Below, piece after piece: positions 36,242-44,589 of a DNA stretch of 49,948 nt. The stretch lies in NCBI GenBank assembly GCA_903951445.1, contig CAJBBZ010000117.1, forward strand, positions 1-49,948, in the 5' to 3' direction. The position numbers and the translations under genes are program-made. Source of the DNA: an uncultured beta proteobacterium. Its GTDB lineage: Bacteria > Pseudomonadota > Gammaproteobacteria > Burkholderiales > Burkholderiaceae_C. Each line of letters begins with the position of its first letter. Within the stretch, counting starts at the first letter, position 1. The notes under the pieces were generated by a model. It had not been told where the DNA came from. It saw nothing but the letters and a program-made list of their open reading frames with translations, and searched no databases.

Positions 36242-36268
36242 CCAAACCCCCGGGCTGCGGGGGTTTGG
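36242..36268 (-). terminator. strong hairpin between dnaN and gyrB
   Basis: CCAAACCCCCG and CGGGGGTTTGG form a perfect 11-bp stem around a 5-base loop, 26 bases after the dnaN stop. No T-run follows on the minus strand, so it may pause or process the transcript between dnaN and gyrB rather than end it. Confidence 0.5.
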
Positions 36269-36293
36269 CTTGGGGGCACCGGATGGGGCGCGG

Positions 36294-37400
36294 TCAAATG
36301 CGCATGGGCATCACCACGTATTTGAAGGTGGCGTTATCGGGAATCGTCATCAGCGCCGAGCTGTTGCCGTCCGAGAACTCAAGCGTCACCATTTCCTGGC
36401 CCATATTGGTCAGGGCGTCGATCAGGTAAGTGACGTTAAAACCGATCTCGATGCTGTCGCCTTCGTAGTCGATATCGATTTCGTCCACCGCCTCTTCCTG
36501 CTCGGCGTTGTTCGCCGCCATACGCAGGGTACCGGGGTCGATATTCAGGCGCACGCCTTTGAACTTGTCGCTGGTGAGGATCGCGGTGCGCTGCAAAGTG
36601 GACAACAAAGTGGCGCGGCCCAGCACGATGCGGTTTTTGTGGTTTTTGGGGATGACGCGGTTGTAGTCGGGGAATTTGCCCTCGACCAACTTAGTCACAA
36701 ATTGCATGCCCTCAAAGCTAAAGCGCGCCTGGTTGCTGGCAAATTGCATGTCGATGGCGCCTTCGGCATCCGAGAGCAGGCGCTGCAACTCAATCACCGT
36801 TTTGCGCGGCAAGATGACTTCCTGCTTGGGCACTTCCACATCCAGCGTGGCCGAGGCAAAAGCCAGGCGGTGGCCGTCGGTGGCGACCAGGCTGAGCTGC
36901 TTGCCTTCGGCGACGAACAAAATACCGTTGAGGTAGTAGCGGATATCGTGCACCGCCATGGCAAACGACACTTGGCTCAGCAGGCTTTTCAGGGTCTTTT
37001 GCGGCACGCTAAACACCGGGCCAAAGCTGGGCGACTCTTGCACCAGCGGAAAATCTTCGGCGGGCAGGGTTTGCAAGGTGAACTTGCTTTTGCCGCCCTT
37101 GAGGATGATTTTGCTTTGGCTCGCTTCCAAGGACACGGTCTGGTCGGCGGGCATGGTGCGCAGAATATCGATCAGCTTGCGCGCGCCTATGGTGGTACTG
37201 AAATCGCCGGCATCGCCACCGAGCTCGGCGCTGGTACGGATCTGGATTTCCAGGTCGCTGGTGGTGAACTGCAGGCTGGAGCCGGTTTTGCGTACCAGCA
37301 CGTTGGCAAGGATAGGCAAAGTGTGGCGACGTTCGACGATACCGGCCACCGATTGCAATACGGACAACACCTGGTCTTGCGTGGCTTTCAAAACAATCAT
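36294..37400 (-). CDS. dnaN: DNA polymerase III sliding clamp (beta)
   Basis: 368-residue ring-forming clamp that tethers the replicative polymerase to DNA. It opens [18 protein letters not shown] and ends VVMPMRI, the usual beta-clamp ends; three repeated clamp domains fit the length. ATG 37398-37400 is preceded by GGAG at 6 bases spacing. An in-frame TTG at 37412 is not needed. It lies between dnaA and gyrB. Confidence 0.97.
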   Translation of the reverse strand: MIVLKATQDQVLSVLQSVAGIVERRHTLPILANVLVRKTGSSLQFTTSDLEIQIRTSAELGGDAGDFSTTIGARKLIDILRTMPADQTVSLEASQSKIILKGGKSKFTLQTLPAEDFPLVQESPSFGPVFSVPQKTLKSLLSQVSFAMAVHDIRYYLNGILFVAEGKQLSLVATDGHRLAFASATLDVEVPKQEVILPRKTVIELQRLLSDAEGAIDMQFASNQARFSFEGMQFVTKLVEGKFPDYNRVIPKNHKNRIVLGRATLLSTLQRTAILTSDKFKGVRLNIDPGTLRMAANNAEQEEAVDEIDIDYEGDSIEIGFNVTYLIDALTNMGQEMVTLEFSDGNSSALMTIPDNATFKYVVMPMRI

Positions 37401-37509
37401 GTAAGACTCCAAATTTCTATCTATTTACCAACTGGCAGACGCGAACGGACAGCACCCGCCATTTTCGCTGTTTATTGGGCTGTTTTCCGGCGGGAAAAGC
37501 ACTTTTATC

Positions 37510-38916
37510 TCAGCCCTTCAGCGTTTGTTCCAAAACGTGCAATTGTTGGTTCAATTCGGTCGCCTGCTGGCGCTCCAGGCTGATTTTGCGCACTGCGTGC
37601 AGCACGGTGGTGTGGTCGCGCCCGCCAAATAGCTCGCCGATCTCGGGCAAGCTTTTTTGCGTCAGCTCTTTGGCCAGGTACATGGCGATCTGGCGCGGCC
37701 GGGCAATACTGGCCGGGCGTTTCTTGGAATACATGTCCGCGACCTTGATTTTGTAGTAGTCGGCCACGGTTTTTTGAATGTTTTCCACAGAGATCTGGCG
37801 GTTCTGTATAGAAAGAAGGTCTCGCAAGGCTTCGCGCGCCAGCGGGATGGAAATTTCCTTCTGGTTAAAGCGCGAATAAGCCAGGCATTTGCGCAAAGCA
37901 CCCTCTAGCTCGCGGACGTTGGAGCGCACATTTTTGGCGACGAAAAACGCCACTTCCTCGGGCATCTCCGCGCCCTCGGCGCGCGCTTTGTTGATCAAAA
38001 TCGCCACCCGCATCTCTAATTCGGGCGGCTCGATAGCCACCGTGAGGCCCGAATCAAAGCGCGAAACCAGGCGTTCGTGGATGTCCGTCAGGCCCTTGGG
38101 ATAGGTGTCGCTGGTCATCACGATGTGAGATTTTTTGGCCAGCAAGGCCTCAAACGCATTGAAAAATTCTTCCTGGGTGCGCTCTTTATTGGCAAAAAAC
38201 TGCACGTCGTCGATCAGCAATAAGTCCAGGGAATGGTATTTGTCCTTGAATTCTTCAAAGGTTTTGCGCTGGTAGGCCTTAACCACGTCGGACACAAATT
38301 GCTCGGCGTGGATGTACAAAACCTTGGCCGCTGGTTTGTCAGCCAGCAGCCGGTTGCCTGCGGCGTGCATCAAATGCGTCTTGCCCAGCCCCACGCCGCC
38401 ATAGATAAACAAGGGGTTGTACAGGTGTCCGGGGGTGGTGGCGACGTGCATCGCGGCGGCGCGCGCCATGCGGTTGGCGCTGCCTTCGACCAGGTTATCA
38501 AAGTTGAGCATGCTGTTGAGGCGATTTTTGGGCGCCTCGGGCACGGCGGCGGCCTGGCTGTCGACGCCCTGGGCGCGCACGGCGGGGCTGCGGGCCGACA
38601 GCTCTTGGCGGGGCAGCGCCTCGCGCTGGCTGATTACCAGCTCCACCTGTACCGACTGGCCGCACAGGCGCTCGAGCACGGCGGCCATGGGCGCCAGGTA
38701 CTGGGCGCGCACCCAATCGAGCTTGAAGCGGTTGGCCACGATCACCTGCACTTTGCTGAAGTCTTCGGAGACCTGGGCCGTCAAGGGCTTGAGCCAGGTG
38801 TTGAACTGCTGCTCAGGCATGTCCATGGCCATTTTTTCCATGCACGAATGCCACAAGGCCTGGCCCGCATCGCCGGTGTGCGCCGCATCGCCATAAGGCA
38901 CAAAATCTTCGGTCAT
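37510..38916 (-). CDS. dnaA: chromosomal replication initiator DnaA
   Basis: 468-residue AAA+ initiator that binds DnaA boxes and melts the origin. Domain I covers about residues 17-95 ([20 protein letters not shown]), followed by a short linker, Walker A GGVGLGKT at 173-180, Walker [10 protein letters not shown], and the domain IV signature [16 protein letters not shown] start at ATG 38914-38916; an in-frame reading to 39072 runs through a DnaA box and is not credible. A perfect DnaA box lies 14 bases upstream of this start, which would allow autorepression. Confidence 0.96.
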   Translation of the reverse strand: MTEDFVPYGDAAHTGDAGQALWHSCMEKMAMDMPEQQFNTWLKPLTAQVSEDFSKVQVIVANRFKLDWVRAQYLAPMAAVLERLCGQSVQVELVISQREALPRQELSARSPAVRAQGVDSQAAAVPEAPKNRLNSMLNFDNLVEGSANRMARAAAMHVATTPGHLYNPLFIYGGVGLGKTHLMHAAGNRLLADKPAAKVLYIHAEQFVSDVVKAYQRKTFEEFKDKYHSLDLLLIDDVQFFANKERTQEEFFNAFEALLAKKSHIVMTSDTYPKGLTDIHERLVSRFDSGLTVAIEPPELEMRVAILINKARAEGAEMPEEVAFFVAKNVRSNVRELEGALRKCLAYSRFNQKEISIPLAREALRDLLSIQNRQISVENIQKTVADYYKIKVADMYSKKRPASIARPRQIAMYLAKELTQKSLPEIGELFGGRDHTTVLHAVRKISLERQQATELNQQLHVLEQTLKG

Positions 38917-38930
38917 GAACGCAGTCAATC

Positions 38931-38939
38931 TGTGGATAA
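38931..38939 (-). promoter_or_regulatory. DnaA box (perfect)
   Basis: TGTGGATAA on the plus strand, that is TTATCCACA on the minus strand, 14 bases upstream of the dnaA start. Confidence 0.85.
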
Positions 38940-38980
38940 AAAGGGGAATGGGGATGCCGGATGGGTGAATTATCAAACAC

Positions 38981-38989
38981 TTATCCACA
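38981..38989 (+). promoter_or_regulatory. DnaA box (perfect)
   Basis: TTATCCACA on the plus strand, inverted with respect to the first box and with its start 50 bases away (about five helical turns). Confidence 0.85.
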
Positions 38990-39117
38990 AAAGTGGAACG
39001 CCTGGCCGACGCCCTGATGCTAACCGCAAGCGCGGGATTTGGGCCACGAATTTTATGAAATTTGTATTTCAAAACGCCGCCCTGGGCAGCTTCAGAACAG
39101 CCGCCAGTCGCCAGTGC

Positions 39118-39146
39118 TTGGCTTGGCGCCGAAAATTTGCGATAAT
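39118..39146 (+). promoter_or_regulatory. sigma-70 promoter of the rpmH-rnpA operon
   Basis: TTGGCT (39118-39123), a 17-base spacer and GATAAT (39141-39146). The predicted transcript start near 39153 leaves a leader of about 100 bases before rpmH. Confidence 0.7.
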
Positions 39147-39207
39147 CCTAGGCTTTCCCTAAAAATCCCTTGGGGAACCCTGCCGGCAAGTTTATTCGGA
39201 GAATTTG

Positions 39208-39255
39208 ATGAATAGACGCAAGTGCCGGATCCGATCTGTCAGGAAATCCAAATGA
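39208..39255 (+). CDS. 15-residue basic leader peptide upstream of rpmH
   Basis: ATG at 39208 with GGAG (39198-39201) 6 bases upstream opens a 15-codon frame, [15 protein letters not shown], ending in TGA at 39253-39255. The stop overlaps the rpmH ATG (39252-39254) as ATGA. Eight of the 15 residues are Arg or Lys, and the rpmH ribosome site (AGGA, 39241-39244) lies inside the frame. It is downstream of the promoter and so in the mRNA leader. A translated, coupled leader is what the sequence suggests; whether the peptide or just its translation matters is unknown. Confidence 0.55.
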   Translation: MNRRKCRIRSVRKSK

Positions 39256-39386
39256 AACGCACTTACCAGCCCTCCAAAATCCGCCGCGCCCGCACCCATG
39301 GCTTCTTGGTCCGCATGAAAACCCGTGGCGGCCGCGCAGTGATCAACGCACGTCGCGCCAAAGGCCGTAAACGCCTCGCTGTCTAA
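39252..39386 (+). CDS. rpmH: 50S ribosomal protein L34
   Basis: 44-residue ribosomal protein. It begins [18 protein letters not shown] and ends GRKRLAV, the standard L34 ends, with the normal length. AGGA lies 7 bases before the ATG. It is the first gene of the rpmH-rnpA-yidD-yidC-mnmE block and is very close to the origin, which raises its copy number during fast growth. Confidence 0.97.
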   Translation: MKRTYQPSKIRRARTHGFLVRMKTRGGRAVINARRAKGRKRLAV

Positions 39387-39416
39387 GCGCTACGCGCCAC
39401 GGCGCCGGTCTGACCC

Positions 39417-39845
39417 GTGCAAGGACTGCGCACCCGCGCCCAATTCCAGGCGGCGATGGCCGGCACGGTGCAAGCCCGTAGCCACCATTTCGTGTTGCAC
39501 TTTTGCAGCTTTGATGCCGCCCAGCCTTCCCAGGCCCCCGCGCCTGGAAGCACCGTTTTTGACAAAGGCCTCGCGCTGGACCGCCCCGCAGTCGGCGCAT
39601 TGGTACCCAAACGCTGGGCCAAACGCGCCGTCACCCGCAACACCATCAAGCGCCAGATTTACCACGTGAGCCAGCTTTTTGAAACGCAACTTGCCCCCGG
39701 CGCCCATGTGGTGCGACTGCGCAGTGCGTTCGACCCCCGGCTGTTTCCCAGTGCCACCTCAGCACCTTTGCGCGCTGCGGTGCGCCAAGAATTGCTAGCG
39801 CTGTTCGGCCATGCCGGGCACACCCATTACGTGTTAAACCCATGA
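39417..39845 (+). CDS. rnpA: ribonuclease P protein component
   Basis: 142-residue basic protein that assists the RNase P RNA in trimming tRNA 5' ends. It starts with GTG 30 bases after rpmH (QGLRTRAQFQAAMAG) and carries the family signature KRAVTRNTIKRQIYH in the centre. The C-terminal half (LRSAFDPR then LRAAVRQELLALF) also fits. It overlaps yidD by 4 bases. Confidence 0.93.
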   Translation: MQGLRTRAQFQAAMAGTVQARSHHFVLHFCSFDAAQPSQAPAPGSTVFDKGLALDRPAVGALVPKRWAKRAVTRNTIKRQIYHVSQLFETQLAPGAHVVRLRSAFDPRLFPSATSAPLRAAVRQELLALFGHAGHTHYVLNP

Positions 39846-40114
39846 TGCAAACCCTGCTCATCGGCCTGGTCAAAGGCTACCGCTTGCTGCTCAGCCCCTG
39901 GCTCGGCAGCTCCTGCCGGTTTGAACCGACCTGCTCCCGCTACGCGCTAGGGGCTTTAGAAAACCATGGCGCTGGCGTCGGTACTTACCTGACAATCGCC
40001 CGTCTTGCGCGCTGCCACCCCTGGTGCGATGGCGGGCTTGACCCGGTGCCCCAAGACAAACCCCGGCTGTTTAGCCGCCTGATTTCCCCTTCTTCTGAAA
40101 AGAAACCCTCATGA
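39842..40114 (+). CDS. yidD: membrane protein insertion efficiency factor YidD
   Basis: 90-residue inner-membrane-associated protein that helps YidC-dependent insertion. The family core is complete: LVKGYRLLLSPWLGSSCRF, then PTCSRYALGAL and RLARCHPWCDGGLDPVP, with its conserved cysteines. It overlaps rnpA and yidC by 4 bases each. Confidence 0.93.
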   Translation: MMQTLLIGLVKGYRLLLSPWLGSSCRFEPTCSRYALGALENHGAGVGTYLTIARLARCHPWCDGGLDPVPQDKPRLFSRLISPSSEKKPS

Positions 40115-41835
40115 ACGATATCCGCCGCACTATTTTGTGGGTGATTTTTGGCTTTTCCATGGTGCTGCTGTGGGACAAGTGGCAAATTCACAATGGGAAT
40201 ACGCCGACGTTTTTCCCCGGTCCACCTAGCGCAGTTAGCACGGCGGCACCTGACGCTGCCAAAGCAGCCGCGTCTGATGCCAGCGTGCCCGGTTCTGTGC
40301 CGGTGGCCGCAGCACCAGCAACTGCCAATGCCGCGCCTGCGGTGGAATCCGGAGCGCTTGCGCGCGGCGAACGCATCCGCGTGACGACCGATGTGTTGTC
40401 GCTGGAGTTTGACACGCTGGGCGGCACTTTGGTGGGCTCGGAATTCCTGAAATACGGCGAGTCCGGCGACCAGAACAAACATGTCACGCTGCTCGATGAC
40501 AGCAAAGAGCGCATTTACCTGGCCCAGTCCGGCGTGGTGGCGGGTGCGGTGCCGGGTAACTTCCCGACGCACAAAACGCCTATGGCTTTTTCCGGCGCGA
40601 CGCAACTCAAAGACGGCCAGGACAGCCTGCAACTCACCTTCAGCTCGCCCGATGTGGGCGGCATCAGCGTGGTTAAAACCTATACCTTACGCCGGGGCTC
40701 GTATGCCATCCAAGTGAACCATGCGCTGAGCAACCAATCGGGCGCGCCGATTGCGCCGCAGCTGTATTTGCAACTACTGCGTGATGGCAATAAGCCGGCG
40801 GGCGAATCGGCTTTCTATTCCACCTTTACCGGCCCGGCGGTCTATACCGAGGCCAAGAAATACCAGAAAGTGGAGTTTGCCGATATCAAAAAGAAAAACG
40901 CGGACTACGAAAAGCAGGCCAGCAATGGCTACATCGCCATGGTGCAGCATTACTTTGCCAGCGCCTGGATACTGCCCGATGGTGTGAGCCGCAGTATCTC
41001 GCTCGACGGCGTGGACATGCCCGGCACACTGGCGGACTGTTGCTACCGCGCTGCCATGGTGGCGCCCATCGAAGCGATTGCACCTGGCACCAGCCGCAGC
41101 CTAGAGGCCACGCTGTTTGTCGGCCCCCAGGAAGAAAAAATGCTGGAAGCCCTGGCGCCTGGCCTGGAGCTACTGAAGGACTATGGCTGGCTCACGATTC
41201 TGGCCAAGCCTTTGTATTGGCTGCTAGACCGTTTGCACAGCGTGATTCAAAACTGGGGCTGGGCCATTGTTGCCTTGGTATTACTGCTGAAAATCGCGTT
41301 CTACTGGCTCAATGCCAAAGCCTACGAGAGCATGGCCAAGATGAAGGCGGTCAACCCCAAGATCATGGAAATGCGCGAGCGCCTCAAAGACAACCCGCAG
41401 CAAATGCAGCAAGAGATGATGCGCATTTACCGGGAAGAAAAAGTCAACCCTATGGGCGGCTGCTTCCCGATCATGGTGCAAATTCCGGTGTTCATCGCCT
41501 TGTACTGGGTGCTGCTGTCCACGGTAGAAATGCGCAGCGCGCCCTGGATGTTATGGATCCATGATTTATCCGCGCCGGATCCGTATTACATTCTGCCCGT
41601 CATCATGACGCTAACCACGCTCTTGCAAACCGCCCTCAACCCAGCGCCCCCTGACCCGATGCAAGCTAAGTTGATGTGGTTTATGCCGCTGGTCTTTAGC
41701 GTGATGTTCTTCTTCTTCCCCTCGGGCCTGGTGGTCTATTGGATTACCAATAACATCTTGTCGATTGCGCAGCAGTGGATTATTAACACCCGCATGGGCG
41801 TGCCGCCGCAGTTCAATTTGCCCTCGTTCAAATAA
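40111..41835 (+). CDS. yidC: membrane protein insertase YidC
   Basis: 574-residue inner-membrane insertase of the Oxa1/YidC family that places proteins in the membrane alone or with Sec. It has an N-terminal span (ILWVIFGFSMVLLWDKW), a large periplasmic beta-domain, and the five-span core from about residue 360 (GWLTILAKPLYWLLDRLHS; KVNPMGGCFPIMVQIPVFIA; VYWITNNILSIAQQW). The Ala/Pro-rich linker at residues 35-80 is typical for betaproteobacteria. It lies in the usual yidD-yidC-mnmE order. Confidence 0.96.
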   Translation: MNDIRRTILWVIFGFSMVLLWDKWQIHNGNTPTFFPGPPSAVSTAAPDAAKAAASDASVPGSVPVAAAPATANAAPAVESGALARGERIRVTTDVLSLEFDTLGGTLVGSEFLKYGESGDQNKHVTLLDDSKERIYLAQSGVVAGAVPGNFPTHKTPMAFSGATQLKDGQDSLQLTFSSPDVGGISVVKTYTLRRGSYAIQVNHALSNQSGAPIAPQLYLQLLRDGNKPAGESAFYSTFTGPAVYTEAKKYQKVEFADIKKKNADYEKQASNGYIAMVQHYFASAWILPDGVSRSISLDGVDMPGTLADCCYRAAMVAPIEAIAPGTSRSLEATLFVGPQEEKMLEALAPGLELLKDYGWLTILAKPLYWLLDRLHSVIQNWGWAIVALVLLLKIAFYWLNAKAYESMAKMKAVNPKIMEMRERLKDNPQQMQQEMMRIYREEKVNPMGGCFPIMVQIPVFIALYWVLLSTVEMRSAPWMLWIHDLSAPDPYYILPVIMTLTTLLQTALNPAPPDPMQAKLMWFMPLVFSVMFFFFPSGLVVYWITNNILSIAQQWIINTRMGVPPQFNLPSFK

Positions 41836-41859
41836 GCGGCCCGCTGCCGCTGGACACCC

Positions 41860-41887
41860 AAGGCCGCGCAAGCGGCCTTGTTCGTTT
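41860..41887 (+). terminator. hairpin after yidC
   Basis: AAGGCCGC and GCGGCCTT form a perfect 8-bp stem with a GCAA tetraloop, followed by GTTCGTTT. The T-run is broken, so it may end only part of the transcripts before mnmE. Confidence 0.55.
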
Positions 41888-41955
41888 GGGAGCGTGGCGA
41901 TGGCCGGGGCTGATGGGGCACGGATAATGGATTCACACGCAACCAAGCCCTACCT

Positions 41956-43359
41956 ATGCTCGCCCGCCACCACGACCCGATTTTGGCCATCGCCACGGCA
42001 CCTGGCCGCGCCTCGGTGGGCATCGTGCGCCTCAGCGGTAAAGACTTGCGCCCGCTGATCCAGGCCTTATTCGGGCACAGCCTGGATGCGCGCCACGCAC
42101 ACTACCTGCCCTTCCCCGATGCCAAAGGCGCGCCCATAGACCACGGGCTGGCCCTGTTTTTCCCGGCGCCGCATTCCTTTACCGGCGAGGACGTGCTGGA
42201 GTTGCAAGCCCACGGCGGGCCGGTGGTGCTGCAATTGCTGCTGGCGCGCTGCCTGGAGCTGGCAGGGGAAAAAAACGAAGATGGCCAAGCCTGCCTGCCG
42301 GGCCTGCGCCTAGCGCAAGCCGGGGAATTTAGCGAGCGGGCCTTCCTGAACGACAAGATCGACCTGGTACAGGCCGAAGCGATTGCCGACCTGATAGACG
42401 CCAGCACCGAAGCGGCAGCCCGCAGCGCAGTGCGCTCGCTGGCCGGGGATTTTTCGCGCGAGGTGGACTACTTGCGCGACGGCCTGGTGCGCCTGCGCCT
42501 GCTAGTGGAAGCGACGCTGGATTTCCCAGAAGAAGAAATTGATTTTTTACGCAAGTCTGACGCGCAGGGGCAGCTCGACGGTCTGCATGCCGCGCTGTCC
42601 AAAGTGCTGGGCGCTGCGCGCCAAGGCGCTTTGCTGCGCGATGGCATCCGCGTGGTGATTGCCGGTCAGCCCAATGCCGGTAAATCCTCCCTGCTCAATG
42701 CCTTGGCCGGTGCCGAGCTGGCCATCGTCACCCCGATTGCAGGTACCACGCGTGACAAGGTGCAAGAGACGATACAGATCGAAGGCGTGCCGGTCCATGT
42801 GATCGACACCGCCGGGCTGCGCGAGGGCGCTGACGAGGTAGAAGCCATCGGCATTGCGCGCGCCTGGGACGCGGTGCTACACGCCGACGCAGTGGTGTTT
42901 TTGCATGATCTAACGCGCGCAAACCAGCCTCAATACCAGGCCGATGACGCGCGTATTGCCAGCACTCTGGGGCACAAACTGGCCGCCACGGTTCCGGTCA
43001 TCGACGTGTGGAACAAATGCGATGCGCAGGCGCCCGATGCGCAAGTGCCGGGCTTGTACTTGTCCGCCAAAACCGGGCAGGGCCTGGACTTGCTGCGCCA
43101 GCAGTTGTTGGAATTGGCAGGCTGGCAAGCCGGTGCCGAAGGCATTTCCATGGCGCGCCAGCGCCATGTGCAGGCGCTTAGCCAGGTTAGCGCGCACCTT
43201 TACCTGGCCCACGCCCATTTGCGCGCCCAGGCGCAGTCACTGGATTTGCTAGCCGAGGAGTTGCGACTGGCGCAAAACGCCCTCAACGAAATCACGGGTG
43301 CCTTCAGTTCAGACGACTTGCTAGGCGTGATTTTTTCTAGCTTTTGTATCGGGAAGTAA
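41956..43359 (+). CDS. mnmE: tRNA-modifying GTPase MnmE (TrmE)
   Basis: 467-residue GTPase that, with MnmG, builds the 5-carboxymethylaminomethyl group on wobble uridine of certain tRNAs. The N-terminal folate-binding domain is followed by a helical domain holding the GTPase: G1 [15 protein letters not shown]2 [12 protein letters not shown]3 DTAGLRE, and a G4-type NKCD. The protein ends in the catalytic C-terminal CIGK. Starts at ATG 41956. It is three bases from the following Gfa-family gene, so they may be co-transcribed. Confidence 0.95.
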   Translation: MLARHHDPILAIATAPGRASVGIVRLSGKDLRPLIQALFGHSLDARHAHYLPFPDAKGAPIDHGLALFFPAPHSFTGEDVLELQAHGGPVVLQLLLARCLELAGEKNEDGQACLPGLRLAQAGEFSERAFLNDKIDLVQAEAIADLIDASTEAAARSAVRSLAGDFSREVDYLRDGLVRLRLLVEATLDFPEEEIDFLRKSDAQGQLDGLHAALSKVLGAARQGALLRDGIRVVIAGQPNAGKSSLLNALAGAELAIVTPIAGTTRDKVQETIQIEGVPVHVIDTAGLREGADEVEAIGIARAWDAVLHADAVVFLHDLTRANQPQYQADDARIASTLGHKLAATVPVIDVWNKCDAQAPDAQVPGLYLSAKTGQGLDLLRQQLLELAGWQAGAEGISMARQRHVQALSQVSAHLYLAHAHLRAQAQSLDLLAEELRLAQNALNEITGAFSSDDLLGVIFSSFCIGK

Positions 43360-43362
43360 GCG

Positions 43363-43755
43363 GTGGCTGAAGTAGATAAGACGACCCATGGCAGTTGCAT
43401 GTGCGGCGCGGTGCGCTATCGGGTTAAAGGGCCGCTACGTCCCATCATTGCGTGTCACTGCATTCAATGCCGCAAAAGCAGCGGGCACTATGTGGCTGCA
43501 ACTGCATGCCCCACCAAAGCGCTCCACATCGAGGGAGATACGCTGCAATGGTATGCCTCCTCATCGGAGGCTGAACGCGGGTTTTGCGGGCGCTGCGGGA
43601 GCAATTTATTTTGGCGACGCAAGGGGGCTAACAGCACCTCGATTTGGGCCGGGTCTATTGACGGGCCAACAGGTTTGCACATCGCGCAGCAAATGTTTAC
43701 CGGCTCTAAGGGCGATTACTATGGTTTGCCGGACGCACCGGCTGTGCCTGACTAA
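43363..43755 (+). CDS. GFA (Gfa/CENP-V) family zinc protein
   Basis: 130-residue protein of the glutathione-dependent formaldehyde-activating enzyme-like family. The zinc-binding cysteines are in SCMCGAVRY, CHCIQCRKSSG and FCGRCGSNLFW. The start is GTG, three bases after the mnmE stop. Many members of this family are not true formaldehyde-activating enzymes, so the function is open. Its position next to mnmE is probably transcriptional read-through rather than a shared pathway. Confidence 0.8.
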   Translation: MAEVDKTTHGSCMCGAVRYRVKGPLRPIIACHCIQCRKSSGHYVAATACPTKALHIEGDTLQWYASSSEAERGFCGRCGSNLFWRRKGANSTSIWAGSIDGPTGLHIAQQMFTGSKGDYYGLPDAPAVPD

Positions 43756-43825
43756 TTGCGATTACTCCAGGACGCACCCGTACGACTTGGCGGCAATGCG
43801 CGGCGTCACCACTCCACAGAACTGC

Positions 43826-44392
43826 TTAATGCCCGGCGAAGTCCACTAGGGTAAACAGTGGCATGCCGGTGGCGCGTAATTTGTCGGAGCCGCCGAGCTC
43901 TGGCAAGTCCACGATGGCGGCGCCTTCCATCACGATGGCGCCGAGTTTTTCCAGTAATTTTTTGCCGGCCATCATGGTGCCGCCGGTAGCAATCAAATCA
44001 TCGATCAGCAGCACCCGGTCACCCGGGTGCACCGCGTCGGTATGCAGCTCCACGGTGGCGCTGCCGTATTCGAGTTCATAGGTTTCTTCCACCGTGGTGA
44101 AAGGCAACTTGCCCTTTTTGCGGATGGGTACAAAACCGACATTGAGTTCGTAAGCCACCACCGCACCAAGAATGAAGCCGCGTGCGTCTAAACCTGCGAC
44201 CACATCGGGGCGATGGGCATTGTCCATATAGCGATGGACAAAAGCGTCGATCAGGACGCGAAAAACTTTGGCGTCTTGCAGCAGTGGCGTAATGTCGCGA
44301 AATTGGACGCCGGGCGCCGGCCAATCGGGCACGGTGCGGATATGGTTGCGCAGGTATTCGGTAACGTGGGTGTGTTGCATAGGTTCAGCCAT
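43826..44392 (-). CDS. apt: adenine phosphoribosyltransferase
   Basis: 188-residue cytoplasmic purine salvage enzyme that joins adenine and PRPP to give AMP. The PRPP-binding loop is [14 protein letters not shown], and the N-terminal hood segment ([20 protein letters not shown]) is typical. The start could be ATG 44390-44392 or the fifth codon (ATG); neither has a strong ribosome site. It is convergent with the Gfa-family gene; no clear terminator lies in the 70-base gap. Confidence 0.94.
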   Translation of the reverse strand: MAEPMQHTHVTEYLRNHIRTVPDWPAPGVQFRDITPLLQDAKVFRVLIDAFVHRYMDNAHRPDVVAGLDARGFILGAVVAYELNVGFVPIRKKGKLPFTTVEETYELEYGSATVELHTDAVHPGDRVLLIDDLIATGGTMMAGKKLLEKLGAIVMEGAAIVDLPELGGSDKLRATGMPLFTLVDFAGH

Positions 44393-44589
44393 GAATCAGG
44401 ATCTGGTGACAGCGGGCCGCATACTTTGCAGTCCACTGTCATCTACGGCCTATTGTCACCGCTGCGCACGCTCGCACCGAAAGCCTTTTATCACCCGCCA
44501 GCAAGCCGCGCTATTTGCTCGGAGCCGCTATAGCCGTCGGCATTATTGGCGTGGGTACAGATGCGAGGCCTAATGCTTTACAACACGCA

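Larger units (their letters stand above)
38917..39117. other. candidate replication origin (oriC) region
   Basis: Non-coding space between divergent dnaA and rpmH. It holds two perfect DnaA boxes in opposite orientation (38931-38939 and 38981-38989) and an A/T-rich tract at 39048-39075 with the palindrome TGAAAT-TTGT-ATTTCA (39056-39071) that could be an unwinding element. Genes on both sides point away from it. Only two perfect boxes were found, fewer than in many origins. Confidence 0.6.

Noticed and set aside
36204-37583. 459-codon plus-strand reading opposite dnaN
   Set aside because: Shadow of dnaN; no family features and it runs through two intergenic regions.
44405-44589. Open frame with a hydrophobic AAIAVGIIGVG stretch between apt and the cytochrome gene
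   Set aside because: It has no ATG or ribosome site and continues into the antisense of the cytochrome's Pro-rich tail.
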